Assembly (NCBI RefSeq): GCF_022559585.1
Contig: NZ_CP087114.1
Span: forward strand, 1,923,501-1,987,500
Source: Bartonella machadoae
Lineage (GTDB): Bacteria; Pseudomonadota; Alphaproteobacteria; Rhizobiales; Rhizobiaceae
DNA: 64,000 nt
Direction: 5' to 3'
Positions 9,745 through 19,564 of this stretch are shown here, in pieces (position 1 is the first letter of the stretch; each line of letters starts with the position of its first letter). Both the position numbers and the translations under genes were made by a program. Below the pieces are notes generated by a model, which was not told the origin of the DNA, did not search any database, and saw only the letters and a list, made by a program, of their open reading frames with translations.

Positions 9745-10262
9745 AAAAATACAGCTTAATTACCCTCTTATCTTTGTCTTTTATCTCTCATGCAATAGCA
9801 GACAATACGGAAAATACTGAAGAGTATTATAAACAGGCACTCGAAACCACAGAAACATTAAATGCTGTAAAATCAGGAACAGCTGAAACGATTCATGAGC
9901 ATGCCACTACAGCGGCAAAAAAGATTAAAGAAATCAATGAGAAACTTGCACAATTACAAGCAAAAGCAAAAGTACAAACACAAACACAAGAAAAAGAACA
10001 AACACAAACACAAGAACAGTCTAACCTGCAAGAATTACAGGCTCTTCAAATAGAACTTTCCGCTCTTCAAGCAGAACTTCAAGCGGATGCTTTAAAACTT
10101 CAGTCCTTGGATATGATTCAAGCAAAAAATACCAAAACCAATGAGGAAGTTCGTGAAGAGAACGTACATAAAGAAAACGAAGATCTTTTAGAAAAATTAA
10201 AAGAAAAACTTGCAAAGTCTAATGTCTCATCAAATCTTGGGAGTCTCGATGAAAGATTTTAG
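9741..10262 (+). CDS. virB5: VirB5 minor pilus protein
   Basis: A 173-residue secreted or periplasmic protein. The N-terminal signal peptide of about 20 residues ends at S-H-A-I-A. The mature protein is almost entirely predicted coiled coil, and a Gln/Glu/Thr-rich repeat of K-x-Q-T-Q-type codons occupies about residues 78-95. VirB5 proteins sit at the pilus tip and may act as adhesins. The ATG at 9741 has AAGGAGAG upstream and overlaps the virB4 stop. Its stop codon lies inside virB6, a 14-base overlap. Confidence 0.88.
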   Translation: MKKYSLITLLSLSFISHAIADNTENTEEYYKQALETTETLNAVKSGTAETIHEHATTAAKKIKEINEKLAQLQAKAKVQTQTQEKEQTQTQEQSNLQELQALQIELSALQAELQADALKLQSLDMIQAKNTKTNEEVREENVHKENEDLLEKLKEKLAKSNVSSNLGSLDERF

Positions 10263-11226
10263 TTCTTCACCATTTGAAAGCATTTCTAGCTATATTTTAA
10301 AGCCCCTCAATGATGTGATGGATACGACCGTGAGCAATTTGTCAGGTACTATTTCAGCACCGCTGAATCTTGCTTCGATCATTTTCATTTTTCTCTATGG
10401 CTATAATGTCATGACGGGTCGTGTTGCCTTTTCCATGCATAGTCTTCTCAACAATGTGGTTAAAATTGTTGTTGTAACGACCATGGCAACCAATGCAGAT
10501 ACCTTTAATACTTATGTTAAAAATGTCTTTTTCGAGGACTTAGTAAACGCTATTGGCAATGCACTAAATGGCAACACCTCCGGTTCCAATGTATTTGATT
10601 ACATTTTGTTACAGGCTTCTACACGTTATCAAGAAGTATTATATAACGCGTGGTTTCTTGAAAGAATCTTGGTGGGACTTCTTGGCTTTTTAATGATTTG
10701 CGCTGTTATTGTCTTTTGTATAGCGGGCTTTATTGTACAAATGTTTGCGCAAGTTGCACTGGTGATGATTATAGGTCTTGGACCGCTGTTCATTAGTTTA
10801 TACTTATTCAATGCGACGAGAAAATTTACCGATGCATGGATTACAACATTGGTCAACTTTACTATTTTACAGGTTTTGGTGATCATGCTTGGAACGATTA
10901 TGTGCAAAATTATTCTGCACGTTCTCAGTGGCACATATGATTCAATTTATGTTCTCTTTCCCCCTGTCGTCGTCATCTCGATTATAGGAGCCATTCTTTT
11001 CCGTGCCCTTCCTAGTGTTGCCTCTGCCCTCTCTGCTGGCGGACCATACTTTAACGCTGGAATCTCTTCAGGAGGACAAATTTTTACAATGATCGCCAAT
11101 GGAGCAAGAGCAACTAAAAATACAGCTTCGCAAATCACCAACGCAGCAAAAATGGCGGGTGGTGGTGCGGGTGGTGGTGGTGCCCAAGCCGCAAAAATGG
11201 GAGCACGAAGCCGTGGTCGATTTTAA
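10249..11226 (+). CDS. virB6: VirB6 polytopic inner-membrane channel component
   Basis: A 325-residue integral membrane protein with about six hydrophobic segments (roughly residues 40-60, 75-90, 140-175, 180-200, 210-235 and 245-265), as expected for VirB6. It forms part of the inner-membrane translocation pore. The tail is Gly/Ala-rich and basic (G-G-G-A-G-G-G-G-A). I chose the ATG at 10249, preceded by GGGAG, over an upstream in-frame TTG. It overlaps virB5. A 210-bp gap with a strong hairpin follows before virB7. Confidence 0.92.
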   Translation: MKDFSSSPFESISSYILKPLNDVMDTTVSNLSGTISAPLNLASIIFIFLYGYNVMTGRVAFSMHSLLNNVVKIVVVTTMATNADTFNTYVKNVFFEDLVNAIGNALNGNTSGSNVFDYILLQASTRYQEVLYNAWFLERILVGLLGFLMICAVIVFCIAGFIVQMFAQVALVMIIGLGPLFISLYLFNATRKFTDAWITTLVNFTILQVLVIMLGTIMCKIILHVLSGTYDSIYVLFPPVVVISIIGAILFRALPSVASALSAGGPYFNAGISSGGQIFTMIANGARATKNTASQITNAAKMAGGGAGGGGAQAAKMGARSRGRF

Positions 11227-11271
11227 TGTTCAACACCTTAAAAAAAAGCAGCAAAGTTTTCGTTTTTGCCC

Positions 11272-11295
11272 TGCGCGCGTGGGGGAGCGCGCGCA
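11272..11295 (+). promoter_or_regulatory. GC-rich hairpin between virB6 and virB7
   Basis: TGCGCGCG (11272-11279) pairs perfectly with CGCGCGCA (11288-11295) around an eight-base loop rich in G. It is strikingly GC-rich in an AT-rich operon. There is no T-run after it, so it is not a classical terminator. It could be an attenuator, an mRNA processing or stability element, or a barrier protecting the upstream message. Confidence 0.6.
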
Positions 11296-11436
11296 CTCCA
11301 CCCCCATTGCGTAAAAGCTTTCATATTCTTGGTTTCTACCAGACCAATGAAAACCTAGCATCCTATGCGTTTGTGAGATGACTTAAAGCAAAAGCTTCAA
11401 CAGGTTTGTATTCCAAAATATTTGTGAGTTTTAAAA

Positions 11437-11748
11437 ATGAAACGAAAAATAACTTTTTTTGTGATCCTAACCATGACCCTTACCGGCTGTGCTTCACTGA
11501 GTGGCTCCAAAAAGCCACCACGCTGTAATGGCAAACAGACCCGCGTTTTAAATAGGGATAAGTGGGATTGGGACGATACAAATAGACAACAAGGAAAAAT
11601 GGTAAAACCTATCACAACACCCATCATCCTGAATACCCTAGAAAGCGAACAAGCAACAGCGGACGTGACGCTTCAGCAAGCCTCATTCAATCCCCTAAAT
11701 CATGAAACGCACTTTGATAAAACGGTGGAGGATACGCGTGAAAAGTGA
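11437..11748 (+). CDS. virB7: VirB7 lipoprotein
   Basis: A 103-residue outer-membrane lipoprotein. The signal peptide ends in the lipobox L-T-G-C (Cys at residue 18). A second Cys at residue 29 could bond with VirB9. VirB7 anchors the outer-membrane core complex with VirB9 and VirB10. It is larger than the ~55-residue Agrobacterium VirB7 but has the same position and lipobox. The gene overlaps virB8 by 11 bases. It comes after an unusual 210-bp intergenic gap. Confidence 0.88.
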   Translation: MKRKITFFVILTMTLTGCASLSGSKKPPRCNGKQTRVLNRDKWDWDDTNRQQGKMVKPITTPIILNTLESEQATADVTLQQASFNPLNHETHFDKTVEDTREK

Positions 11749-12406
11749 TGCACTTGAAGAATATATAAAAGAGGCACGTTCATTCGATATTGACCGCATG
11801 TATGGTATGCGCATACGGATGAAAATTGCCATGGCTTTAACAGTGCTTTTTGGATTAATGACCATCGCTTTAGCTTTAGCTGTAGCAGCATTAACCCCCT
11901 TAAAGACCGTAGAGCCCTTTGTTATCCGCGTTGATAATTCAACAGGTATTGTTGATACAGTGCACGCCCTCAAGGAATCTCCCAATGACTATGATGAAGC
12001 AATAACACGCTATTTTGCTGCCAAATATGTTCGTGCCCGTGAGGGATTTCTATCATCAGAAGCAGAAAATAATTTTAGCTTGGTCTCTCTGCTCTCTTCA
12101 CCTGCCGAACAAAATCGTTTTGCTAAATGGTATGCCGGCAACAATCCAGAAAGTCCACAAAATATCTATCAAAATATGAGTGCTACGGTCACAATCAAAT
12201 CGATTTCTTTTTTAAGCAAAGATCTTATTCAAGTGCGTTATTACAAAGCGGTCAGAGACCTCAATGGCAAAGAAACAATTTCCCATTGGGTTTCGATCTT
12301 AAACTTTTCCTATATTAATGCACACATTTCCACGACAGACCGCTTAATCAATCCCCTTGGTTTTCAAGTATCGGAATATAGATCCGATCCAGAGGTGATA
12401 CAATGA
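11738..12406 (+). CDS. virB8: VirB8 bitopic inner-membrane protein
   Basis: A 222-residue protein with one membrane helix (about residues 32-55) and a periplasmic NTF2-like domain, the assembly factor that links inner- and outer-membrane parts. The GTG at 11738 is preceded by GGAGG with six-base spacing, which makes it more likely than the in-frame ATG at 11702. It would then overlap virB7 by 11 bases. Its stop overlaps the virB9 ATG as ATGA. Confidence 0.92.
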   Translation: MKSDALEEYIKEARSFDIDRMYGMRIRMKIAMALTVLFGLMTIALALAVAALTPLKTVEPFVIRVDNSTGIVDTVHALKESPNDYDEAITRYFAAKYVRAREGFLSSEAENNFSLVSLLSSPAEQNRFAKWYAGNNPESPQNIYQNMSATVTIKSISFLSKDLIQVRYYKAVRDLNGKETISHWVSILNFSYINAHISTTDRLINPLGFQVSEYRSDPEVIQ

Positions 12407-13269
12407 GCCAATTTTCAAAAATAATCTTTTTCACTTTCATCGTCGCAATAACCGGTTATACAGCGCCCCTCTTTGCCGAAACAACACCTGTAAGTGGACG
12501 CAAAGACAATCGTATTCGCTTTGTTAATTACGATCCTTACAATGTTACGCAAATTATTGGTTCTATTCGTTCCTCAGTGCAGCTGGAATTTGCCGATGAT
12601 GAAGAAGTGACCTATGTCGGTATTGGCAATTCTGTTGCTTGGCAAGTTGCACCAGCAGGCCACTTTCTTTTTTTAAAACCACGCGAAGTTCAACCTGTCA
12701 CCAATTTACAAATTGTCACCACCCGCCAAGACGGTAGCAAACGCTCTTATCAATTTGAGCTCCAAGTGCGAGAAGGTGATGTTTCAGCAGGCAATGAAAC
12801 CTATTTTCTCGTCAAGTTTCGCTATCCAGAGGATGAAGCTTTGCGCAAAAAATTAGCTGAAGCAGCAAAGGCTGAACAGCGTGAGGCAAATTTTGTCAAT
12901 GATATTCTCAATATTCATGAAGAATTCGGACCACGCAATTGGGCTTATGAAGCACAAGGCTCAACGCTCATAGAACCTAGTTCTGTTTATGACAATGGTA
13001 AAACAACAACCTTTACATTTGTAGGCAACAGCGAAATTCCTGCCATTTATCTTGTCTCTTCTGATGGGCAAGAATCTCTGGTTCCCAAAACCATTAAAGG
13101 CAATCAGGTTATCGTTCATACGACAGCCGCGCAATTTACTTTACGCCGTGGCAATGACGTGCTGTGCATCTTCAATAGAAGGTTTGCTCCTGAAGGTATC
13201 AACCCCGAAACGGGTACAACATCCCCCTCTGTACAACGTAAAGTGCATATAGGAAACAGCCATGAATGA
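12403..13269 (+). CDS. virB9: VirB9 outer-membrane complex protein
   Basis: A 288-residue periplasmic protein with an N-terminal signal peptide (about residues 1-25, cleavage near L-F-A-E-T). It has the VirB9/CagX beta-domain pattern, with a C-terminal part that binds VirB7 and VirB10 in the outer-membrane ring. Its ATG overlaps the virB8 stop and its TGA lies eight bases inside virB10, so the block is tightly coupled. Confidence 0.93.
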   Translation: MSQFSKIIFFTFIVAITGYTAPLFAETTPVSGRKDNRIRFVNYDPYNVTQIIGSIRSSVQLEFADDEEVTYVGIGNSVAWQVAPAGHFLFLKPREVQPVTNLQIVTTRQDGSKRSYQFELQVREGDVSAGNETYFLVKFRYPEDEALRKKLAEAAKAEQREANFVNDILNIHEEFGPRNWAYEAQGSTLIEPSSVYDNGKTTTFTFVGNSEIPAIYLVSSDGQESLVPKTIKGNQVIVHTTAAQFTLRRGNDVLCIFNRRFAPEGINPETGTTSPSVQRKVHIGNSHE

Positions 13270-14407
13270 CAAAATGGATGAAAAAGACTTCAATGATCGT
13301 GATACAATAAAAGACGCTCGCGGAAAGAACCAACAGAGCAAGATAGGAAAAGCAGCTGTCCTTCTTATTCTTTTCAGTGTCTGTCTTTATTTAGCATATT
13401 CAACACTTGCCACAGAACAAAAACAATCTGTTGAACCTCCCAGAAAAGGGATTATTAAGCAAACAGAGATTTTCCGCCCTGCTGATATAAAACCAACACC
13501 TCTTCAACAAAGTGAACAAAAACAAAGCGAACAAAAGAGCACTCTGTTACCCAAAGTTGAGCTCCCAACACCGACAATAAATAATCAATCAACCGCTGAC
13601 ACTAAGCTTTTGGAAGCAGCACAACGTGCTCCTGTGTTGGCCTATGCAAATCAACAGCAAGGACAAGCAGCAACAAATAATGGTGTTGCACTGAACCCAC
13701 TTGAAAAAAAGCCTGATGAAACAGCACAACGCTTTAATAATCTTCTCAAGCCCACAACCCTTGAAGGTGTTCGTGCTTCAACACTTGGTGACCGCAACTA
13801 CATCATCGCCATGGGTTCTTCTATTCCCTGTATTTTAGAAACAGCAATTAGCAGTGATCAACAAGGGTTTACCAGCTGTATCGTTTCCAGAGATATTTTA
13901 TCAGACAATGGCCGCGTTGTCCTCCTTGATAAAGGCACACAAATTGTTGGCGAATATCGCGCTGGATTAAAAAGAGGGCAAAGTCGCCTCTTTGTTCTCT
14001 GGAATAGAGCGAAAACCCCCGATGGTGTCATTATCACATTAGCTTCACCTGCTACGGATTCTTTGGGACGTTCTGGTATGGATGGCAATATTGATAATCA
14101 TTGGTTCGAACGCATTGGCTCTGCGCTTCTTGTTTCGATTGTCAAAGATGCAACAAGCTACGCGAAAAACCGTCTTTCTAAAGGTTCGGAGAAGAAAGAA
14201 TCTGAAACCGCCGCTTCGGGGCAAAATATTGCCAATATCCTCACAGAAAATTACACCAATATTCCTCCTACCTTGACCAAAAATCAAGGGGAAATGGTCA
14301 ATGTTTTTGTGGCTCGCGATTTAGATTTTTCCAGTGTTTATAAATTGAAAGTGATTGAAAACAAAAACAAAATTATCAATCGCACCCTTTCAAGAAACTT
14401 TTATTAA
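13262..14407 (+). CDS. virB10: VirB10 envelope-spanning T4SS protein
   Basis: A 381-residue bitopic protein that spans from inner to outer membrane and senses ATP energy. It has a charged cytoplasmic N-terminus, a membrane helix (about residues 28-46), a Gln/Lys/Pro-rich linker (about 75-160), and the conserved TrbI/VirB10 C-terminal beta-barrel domain from about residue 180. A Q-S-E-Q-K repeat occurs in the linker. It is followed after 20 bases by virB11. Confidence 0.94.
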   Translation: MNDKMDEKDFNDRDTIKDARGKNQQSKIGKAAVLLILFSVCLYLAYSTLATEQKQSVEPPRKGIIKQTEIFRPADIKPTPLQQSEQKQSEQKSTLLPKVELPTPTINNQSTADTKLLEAAQRAPVLAYANQQQGQAATNNGVALNPLEKKPDETAQRFNNLLKPTTLEGVRASTLGDRNYIIAMGSSIPCILETAISSDQQGFTSCIVSRDILSDNGRVVLLDKGTQIVGEYRAGLKRGQSRLFVLWNRAKTPDGVIITLASPATDSLGRSGMDGNIDNHWFERIGSALLVSIVKDATSYAKNRLSKGSEKKESETAASGQNIANILTENYTNIPPTLTKNQGEMVNVFVARDLDFSSVYKLKVIENKNKIINRTLSRNFY

Positions 14408-14427
14408 AATTCTACGGTGCCTTTAAA

Positions 14428-15495
14428 ATGAACGCAAACATAGACCCCTTGCATGATGAAACTGTTGCAATTGTTTTAACAAAACTTGAGCCAATCCGTG
14501 CTTTTTTGAACGATGAAAGTCTTTTTGAAGTTGTCATCAATCGTCCCTATCAAATCATGACGGAAGGGTTTGAAGGATGGCAAACCATAGAGGCACCAGC
14601 TCTTTCGTTTAATGAGCTTATGGGGATTGCTAAAGTTGTCGCCTCCTACTCTAAACAAAATATATCGGATAAAAATCCCATCTTATCAGCGACGCTACCC
14701 AATAATGAACGTATTCAAATTGTCATTCCTCCAGCGGTAGAAAAAGACACCATCAGTATAACAATTCGCAAACCGTCATCACGCAATTTTTCCCTAGAAG
14801 ATCTTGCCAATAAAGATCTTTTTTCCTTGTGTGAACAGGTCTCATTTACCCCTTTAAAAGATTATCAATCGCGTTCTCATGAACTTAAAAACATTGAACA
14901 TGACTTGATAACGGCTTATTGCAACAGGGACTTTGTTTCCTTTTTAAATCAAGCTGTACAACATCAAAAAAATATTCTGATTTCCGGAAAAACCGGTTCG
15001 GGAAAAACAACACTCTCAAAGGCACTGATTGCCAAAATTCCCAGTAATGAACGTATTATCACCATTGAAGATACACAAGAACTGGTTGTCCCACAACAAA
15101 ACCATGTTTCTATGATCTACTCAAAAGATGGGCAGGGTTTAGCTTCTATTGGTCCCAAAGAATTGCTTGAATCTGCTTTACGCATGCGCCCTGACCGCAT
15201 TCTTTTACAAGAGCTTCGTGATGGTACAGCCTTTTATTATATCCGCAATGTCAATTCAGGTCACCCTGGTTCAATTACCACGGTTCATGCCTCAACGGCC
15301 CTGTCTGCCTTTGAACAAATGACCCTTCTGGTCAAAGAAAGTGACGGTGGAAGTGATTTAGAGCGTGATGATATTCGAGGGCTCTTGATCTCAATGATTG
15401 ATATTATCATCCAATGTAAACGGATTAAAGGAAAGTTTAAAGTCACAGAAATCTATTATGATCCGTTCAAACAACGCAATATTTTCGGGGAGTAA
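14428..15495 (+). CDS. virB11: VirB11 hexameric traffic ATPase
   Basis: A 355-residue cytoplasmic secretion ATPase. Walker A G-K-T-G-S-G-K-T-T is at residues 187-195. The Asp/His box motifs are intact: L-R-M-R-P-D-R-I and then S-G-H-P-G-S-I-T-T-V-H-A. VirB11 switches the machine between pilus assembly and substrate transfer. It is the last virB gene. The next CDS, bepA, starts 284 bases downstream, with a broken antitoxin gene between them. Confidence 0.95.
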   Translation: MNANIDPLHDETVAIVLTKLEPIRAFLNDESLFEVVINRPYQIMTEGFEGWQTIEAPALSFNELMGIAKVVASYSKQNISDKNPILSATLPNNERIQIVIPPAVEKDTISITIRKPSSRNFSLEDLANKDLFSLCEQVSFTPLKDYQSRSHELKNIEHDLITAYCNRDFVSFLNQAVQHQKNILISGKTGSGKTTLSKALIAKIPSNERIITIEDTQELVVPQQNHVSMIYSKDGQGLASIGPKELLESALRMRPDRILLQELRDGTAFYYIRNVNSGHPGSITTVHASTALSAFEQMTLLVKESDGGSDLERDDIRGLLISMIDIIIQCKRIKGKFKVTEIYYDPFKQRNIFGE

Positions 15496-15560
15496 CGGCA
15501 TGAAAAGACCCTCCGCAAGACCTTTTAAAGCAACTGCTGAAAAACGATAAGGAAGAACAA

Positions 15561-15768
15561 ATGGCAACAAAAAGAACAAAAGATCTTTTATCGCATAGAG
15601 CAAAAGAATTCAAAAAAAGCGCCGTAAAGCAGTTAATGCAGCCATCAACGGTCATGCAATTGAGGGGATAACACTTCATCAAAAAACGCTTGAATTTTAG
15701 AAAGATCCGCAAAGAGAGATCTTTCACTCGAAGAATTTAACATTCTTATGGACAGTGCTATATTATAA
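15561..15768 (+). pseudogene. Broken antitoxin gene upstream of bepA (biaA-like)
   Basis: Small gene with GGAAG upstream of its ATG. The first 19 codons (beginning M-A-T-K-R-T-K-D) read in one frame up to an A7 run (15612-15618). The rest reads in the next frame, R-R-K-A-V-N-A-A-I-N-G-H-A-I-E-G, up to a T4 run (15695-15698), and then finishes as E-R-S-A-K-R-D-L-S-L-E-E-F and a TAA. One extra base at each run restores 69 codons. The E-G in G-H-A-I-E-G sits where class I Fic antitoxins (VbhA type, S/TxxxEG) carry the inhibitory Glu. BiaA is the known antitoxin partner of BepA. Confidence 0.75.
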
Positions 15769-15778
15769 GGAAATAACA

Positions 15779-17407
15779 ATGCCAAAAGCAAAAACAAAAA
15801 CAAAAGGAATGCCCTCGCTTCATCACTATGTCTATCCTGGCACCAACACACTGAAAAATAAATATAGAACAAAAGACTTTATAACCTTCGTTCAAAAATC
15901 GAGACATGATACAGAAAAAGCAGCAACCGATCTACGAAAAGAACCCCTACCAGAACGATTTGATAGCACCTACCTCTGCCGTATTCACCACCAATTATTT
16001 CAAAAGACATTTGAATGGGCTGGTTTAACCCGCGATGTTCCCTTCACCTTTGCTGATGGCACCACAGCCGTCATGCCAGGAATGCAAAAAAAAGACTCGG
16101 AGGTTTTTTTTGCCGTCGGTGACGAAATCCAAGAAGGCTTACAAAAACTAGAACAAACACTTGCCGAAAAAAATAATTTGCGAGGCTTAACACGTGAAGA
16201 TTTTGTTAAAGAAGCAACGCCAATATTTGTCTCTCTCAACCAACTCCACCCCTTCAGAGATGGGAATGGACGCGTACAACGCGTTTTTTTTGAAAATCTC
16301 GCCAAAGCAGCAGGGCATCAACTTGACTTCTCGCTTGCCACAAAAGAACGCCTGACAACTGCCAGTATTGCAGCAGCGCAAGATGGTGATCTAGAGCCTA
16401 TGCACCATCTGTTTGAGGATATCTCCCATCCAGAAAAAAGGCGTATTTTAAAAGAATTCATGAACAGCATGAAAGCTCTTGGACGTAATGTAAATGACCG
16501 CCCTGTTATGGTTGCAAAAGAAGGTGAGACCTACTCAGGAACGTATAGAGGTGCTGGTGTTGAAGGATTTACAGTCAATGTCAAAGGTGCTTACATCATT
16601 GGCAACAAAGATTATCTCGCACCAGAACAATTAAAAACCTTAAAACCCGGTGATAAATTTACCTTTACAGTCCCCAAAGCACAAGATCTTGAAAACACGC
16701 TCATTCCCAAAGAGGCACGAACCTCTTTGACGCAAGATGAATATGCCGAAATGATTAGCCAAGATGCTTGTGTCAATGCATGCCGCGAACAAATCCAGAA
16801 ATCGGCAAAAATTGTTTATGGAAGCTCGAAAATATTAAACGCACAGATGGAGGAACTTATTAAAAATCCAAATCTTAGTCAACAACTTGCGACACAGATT
16901 GCGAAGCGTCCGCATTCTATTGCGCATCTTGCCGGTTTCGACTTCATATGCTTAAAAAATCAAGCACGTGCCGATGCTGAAGAGCATATTGAAACACTCT
17001 GTCATGCCGTTACAAATTTTGCACATGCTGTAAAAAATGCTAAACGAGAAATCACAAAAGAGCATCAAGCAGAACAAAAACGCTGCGGACAAAAAGTAGC
17101 AATGCCAAATCAGAACTTGCAAAATCTCTTCGCTTTACCAAAAGAATTACAGCAAGAAACCTTACAAGCTTCTCCCTCTCTTCAAAAAGAACTCCGCGGT
17201 TTTGTAACAGAGATCAATGCGCGTCTCTCATCAAACGAGCAGAAGGCCATCAAGAACAATGATCATGAAACACTTGCGAAAAGTCTTGGTGTCTCAGAAC
17301 GTAAAGCACAGGAAATTACCGATATCACGAAGCAAGCCAAAGAAATACACCAACAATCGCAAGTCCGTACATCCAATCGCTCAAAAGGACTCGCTATGGC
17401 GAGCTAA
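15779..17407 (+). CDS. bepA: BepA, Fic-BID type IV effector
   Basis: A 542-residue effector translocated by VirB/VirD4 into host cells. The Fic domain carries the complete active-site motif HPFRDGNGRVQR at residues 157-168, so AMP-transfer activity is expected. The flap F-A-D-G-T-T is at about 91-96. A small OB-fold segment (about 230-310) joins it to the BID domain (about 324-435). The C-terminus is basic and ends K-G-L-A-M-A-S. The ATG at 15779 has AAGG eight bases upstream. Position after virB11 and before virD4 matches bepA in lineage-4 Bartonella. Confidence 0.92.
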   Translation: MPKAKTKTKGMPSLHHYVYPGTNTLKNKYRTKDFITFVQKSRHDTEKAATDLRKEPLPERFDSTYLCRIHHQLFQKTFEWAGLTRDVPFTFADGTTAVMPGMQKKDSEVFFAVGDEIQEGLQKLEQTLAEKNNLRGLTREDFVKEATPIFVSLNQLHPFRDGNGRVQRVFFENLAKAAGHQLDFSLATKERLTTASIAAAQDGDLEPMHHLFEDISHPEKRRILKEFMNSMKALGRNVNDRPVMVAKEGETYSGTYRGAGVEGFTVNVKGAYIIGNKDYLAPEQLKTLKPGDKFTFTVPKAQDLENTLIPKEARTSLTQDEYAEMISQDACVNACREQIQKSAKIVYGSSKILNAQMEELIKNPNLSQQLATQIAKRPHSIAHLAGFDFICLKNQARADAEEHIETLCHAVTNFAHAVKNAKREITKEHQAEQKRCGQKVAMPNQNLQNLFALPKELQQETLQASPSLQKELRGFVTEINARLSSNEQKAIKNNDHETLAKSLGVSERKAQEITDITKQAKEIHQQSQVRTSNRSKGLAMAS

Positions 17408-17616
17408 ACAGTTTGCACTCTTTTTCCTTCATTGGAACACCCACAGCAAGGAGGTATTTTAACAAACCCATGCTCTCATGAGAAAAACAACTGTTCATAG
17501 TGTCTAGAGAAAAAAGGCGATATTTCACACTATAGGCGTCATTTTAGAGCCATATGAACAGAATAAAATAGACACAATAAATGATAACTTTAAGAGAAGG
17601 ATAACAAGATCACAAA

Positions 17617-17768
17617 GAGGAAACGCACGCAGAACACTCAATATCTCTCCCCTTAAAAGAACAACGCTCTCTTTTAGGAGAAGAGGCAAAAAGAGACATT
17701 TCACATAAAAAGTTTAATGCCACCATAAGCCATCTTATTGAATCTCGTTCTATTATAAGGAGGTCATT
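17617..17768 (+). pseudogene. Antitoxin relic upstream of bepB
   Basis: An open stretch without its own start translates to ...L-L-G-E-E-A-K-R-D-I-S-H-K-K-F-N-A-T-I, which lines up without gaps with the C-terminus of the bepA-side antitoxin (E-R-S-A-K-R-D-L-S-L-E-E-F-N-I-L). The N-terminal half and the inhibitory E-G motif are not recognisable and there is no stop before bepB. I read it as a remnant of a fic antitoxin gene. Confidence 0.6.
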
Positions 17769-19397
17769 ATGCCAAAAGCAAAGTCAAAAACGAAAGGAAT
17801 CCCCTCACCGCATCATTATATCTATCCTGATACCAACGTACTTAAAAACAAATATGGAGAAACGAATTTAAAACTCTTTTTAGAAAAATGTTCGCATGAT
17901 AGAGAACAAGCAACGAAGAAGCTGCGTGAAGAAGCGCTGCCAGAACATTTTGATTTTGCTTATCTGTGTCATCTCCATCACCAATTATTTCAAAATACCT
18001 TTGAATGGGCTGGACAAATCCGCACGGCTCCCTTCACATTTGCAGATGGCACCACAGCCGCTATGCCGGAAATGAAAAGGGCAGAATGGGACAAGGCTTT
18101 TGTCAGTGATGCGGAAATCCTTGAAAATTTACAAAAATTAGAGAAAACACTTGCCGAAAGAGATAATTTGCAAGGCTTAACGCGCCAAGAATTTATCACT
18201 CAAGCGGTAGGCATCTTTGTTTCTCTCAAAAATATCCACCCCTTTGTAGATGGCAATGAACACGCAGCGCAACTGTTCTTTGAAAATCTTGCCAAAGCAG
18301 CGGGGCATCAGCTTGACTTTTCGCTGGTAACACAAGAGCGCATGATGGCTGCCTATACGCAAGCAGCACAATATGGCAATCCAGAACCTATGTGGCATCT
18401 CTTTGAAGATATCTCCAATCCCGAAAAAATACGTACATTACAATCCTTTATGAACAGCATGAAAGAACTTCGGCGTGATGTTGATGATCGTCCTGTTATG
18501 GCAGCAAAAGAAGGTGTTACTTACCTTGGCACCTATCAAGATGTGAATTCTCATAGCTTTCTGCTCGAAACGCAAGAGATTTACATCATCGGCAATAAAA
18601 AGCAGCTTACGCCAGAACAAATAAAAACCTTAAAATCCGGTGATACAATGCTTTTTACAGCTCCAAAGGCACAAGAGCTTGAAAACACCCTCATTCCCAA
18701 AGAAAGACTAGAACCTCTTACAGAACGTGCGTTTGCACAAAGGGTTGCAAACAGTGTTCATGTTGAGACAGCTCGAGAGCAAATTCAACATTTGTCAAAA
18801 ATCGTTTATGGCAACTCAGAAATATTAAACGAACAGATGGAAGAGATGTTTAAAAATCCAGATTTAAGTCGAAAGTTTTCTAATCAGATTAAACGCGTTC
18901 CTCATTCTATTTCTTCTCTTTCCGGTGCCGATTTTTTGTTCTTTAGAACGCAAGCGCGCGCAAGAGCCGAAGAGCATGTCATTCTGCTTTCTCGTGCCGT
19001 TATACATTATGCGGATGCTGTCACTTATGCGCGTCATGCCATCACGCGAGAACATCAAAACGAACAAGCACGCCGTGGAAGAGAGGTAGAGAAGCCGAGT
19101 AAAGAGTTACAAAATCTTCTTTACTTATCACCAGAAAAACAAACAGAAATCTTATCTCAATCTCCTCTGTTATACCAAGAACTGCACAGTTTCATACGCA
19201 CTTTAGAGCATCGTCTCTCATCAAACGAAACTCATGCGATCAAAACCCATGATTATGAAACACTTGCGAAAAGTCTTGGTGTAGCAGAACAAAAAGCAAA
19301 GGAAATTACCAATATTGTTGAGAAAGCCAAAGCAGCCCATGAACAAGTTTCCCTCCGTAAGATTAATCGTTCCAATGTGCTGGCTATGGTCAGCTAA
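17769..19397 (+). CDS. bepB: BepB, Fic-BID effector with degenerate Fic motif
   Basis: A 542-residue paralogue of BepA with the same Fic - OB - BID layout. The Fic motif is changed to HPFVDGNEHAAQ (residues 157-168). The His and the D-G-N remain, but the second Gly and both Arg that hold the ATP phosphates (GNGRxxR) are lost, so canonical AMPylation is unlikely. The BID domain (about 324-434) and tail (N-V-L-A-M-V-S) are intact, so the protein should still be secreted. AGGAGG lies just before the ATG. The name follows synteny. Confidence 0.8.
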   Translation: MPKAKSKTKGIPSPHHYIYPDTNVLKNKYGETNLKLFLEKCSHDREQATKKLREEALPEHFDFAYLCHLHHQLFQNTFEWAGQIRTAPFTFADGTTAAMPEMKRAEWDKAFVSDAEILENLQKLEKTLAERDNLQGLTRQEFITQAVGIFVSLKNIHPFVDGNEHAAQLFFENLAKAAGHQLDFSLVTQERMMAAYTQAAQYGNPEPMWHLFEDISNPEKIRTLQSFMNSMKELRRDVDDRPVMAAKEGVTYLGTYQDVNSHSFLLETQEIYIIGNKKQLTPEQIKTLKSGDTMLFTAPKAQELENTLIPKERLEPLTERAFAQRVANSVHVETAREQIQHLSKIVYGNSEILNEQMEEMFKNPDLSRKFSNQIKRVPHSISSLSGADFLFFRTQARARAEEHVILLSRAVIHYADAVTYARHAITREHQNEQARRGREVEKPSKELQNLLYLSPEKQTEILSQSPLLYQELHSFIRTLEHRLSSNETHAIKTHDYETLAKSLGVAEQKAKEITNIVEKAKAAHEQVSLRKINRSNVLAMVS

Positions 19398-19564
19398 GAA
19401 ATGTAAAAATTTGCATCTCCCTTTGCACATTGATCATTGATGGCGAGGAGATCTTTCTCACCTTCTCTCGCATATGAAAAGAGAGAGTATTGAACGCTCT
19501 CTCACCACTTTTTAAAAACATCGTTTACAGCACACTCGGATAAAGACACTGGAAGTAAGAGACA

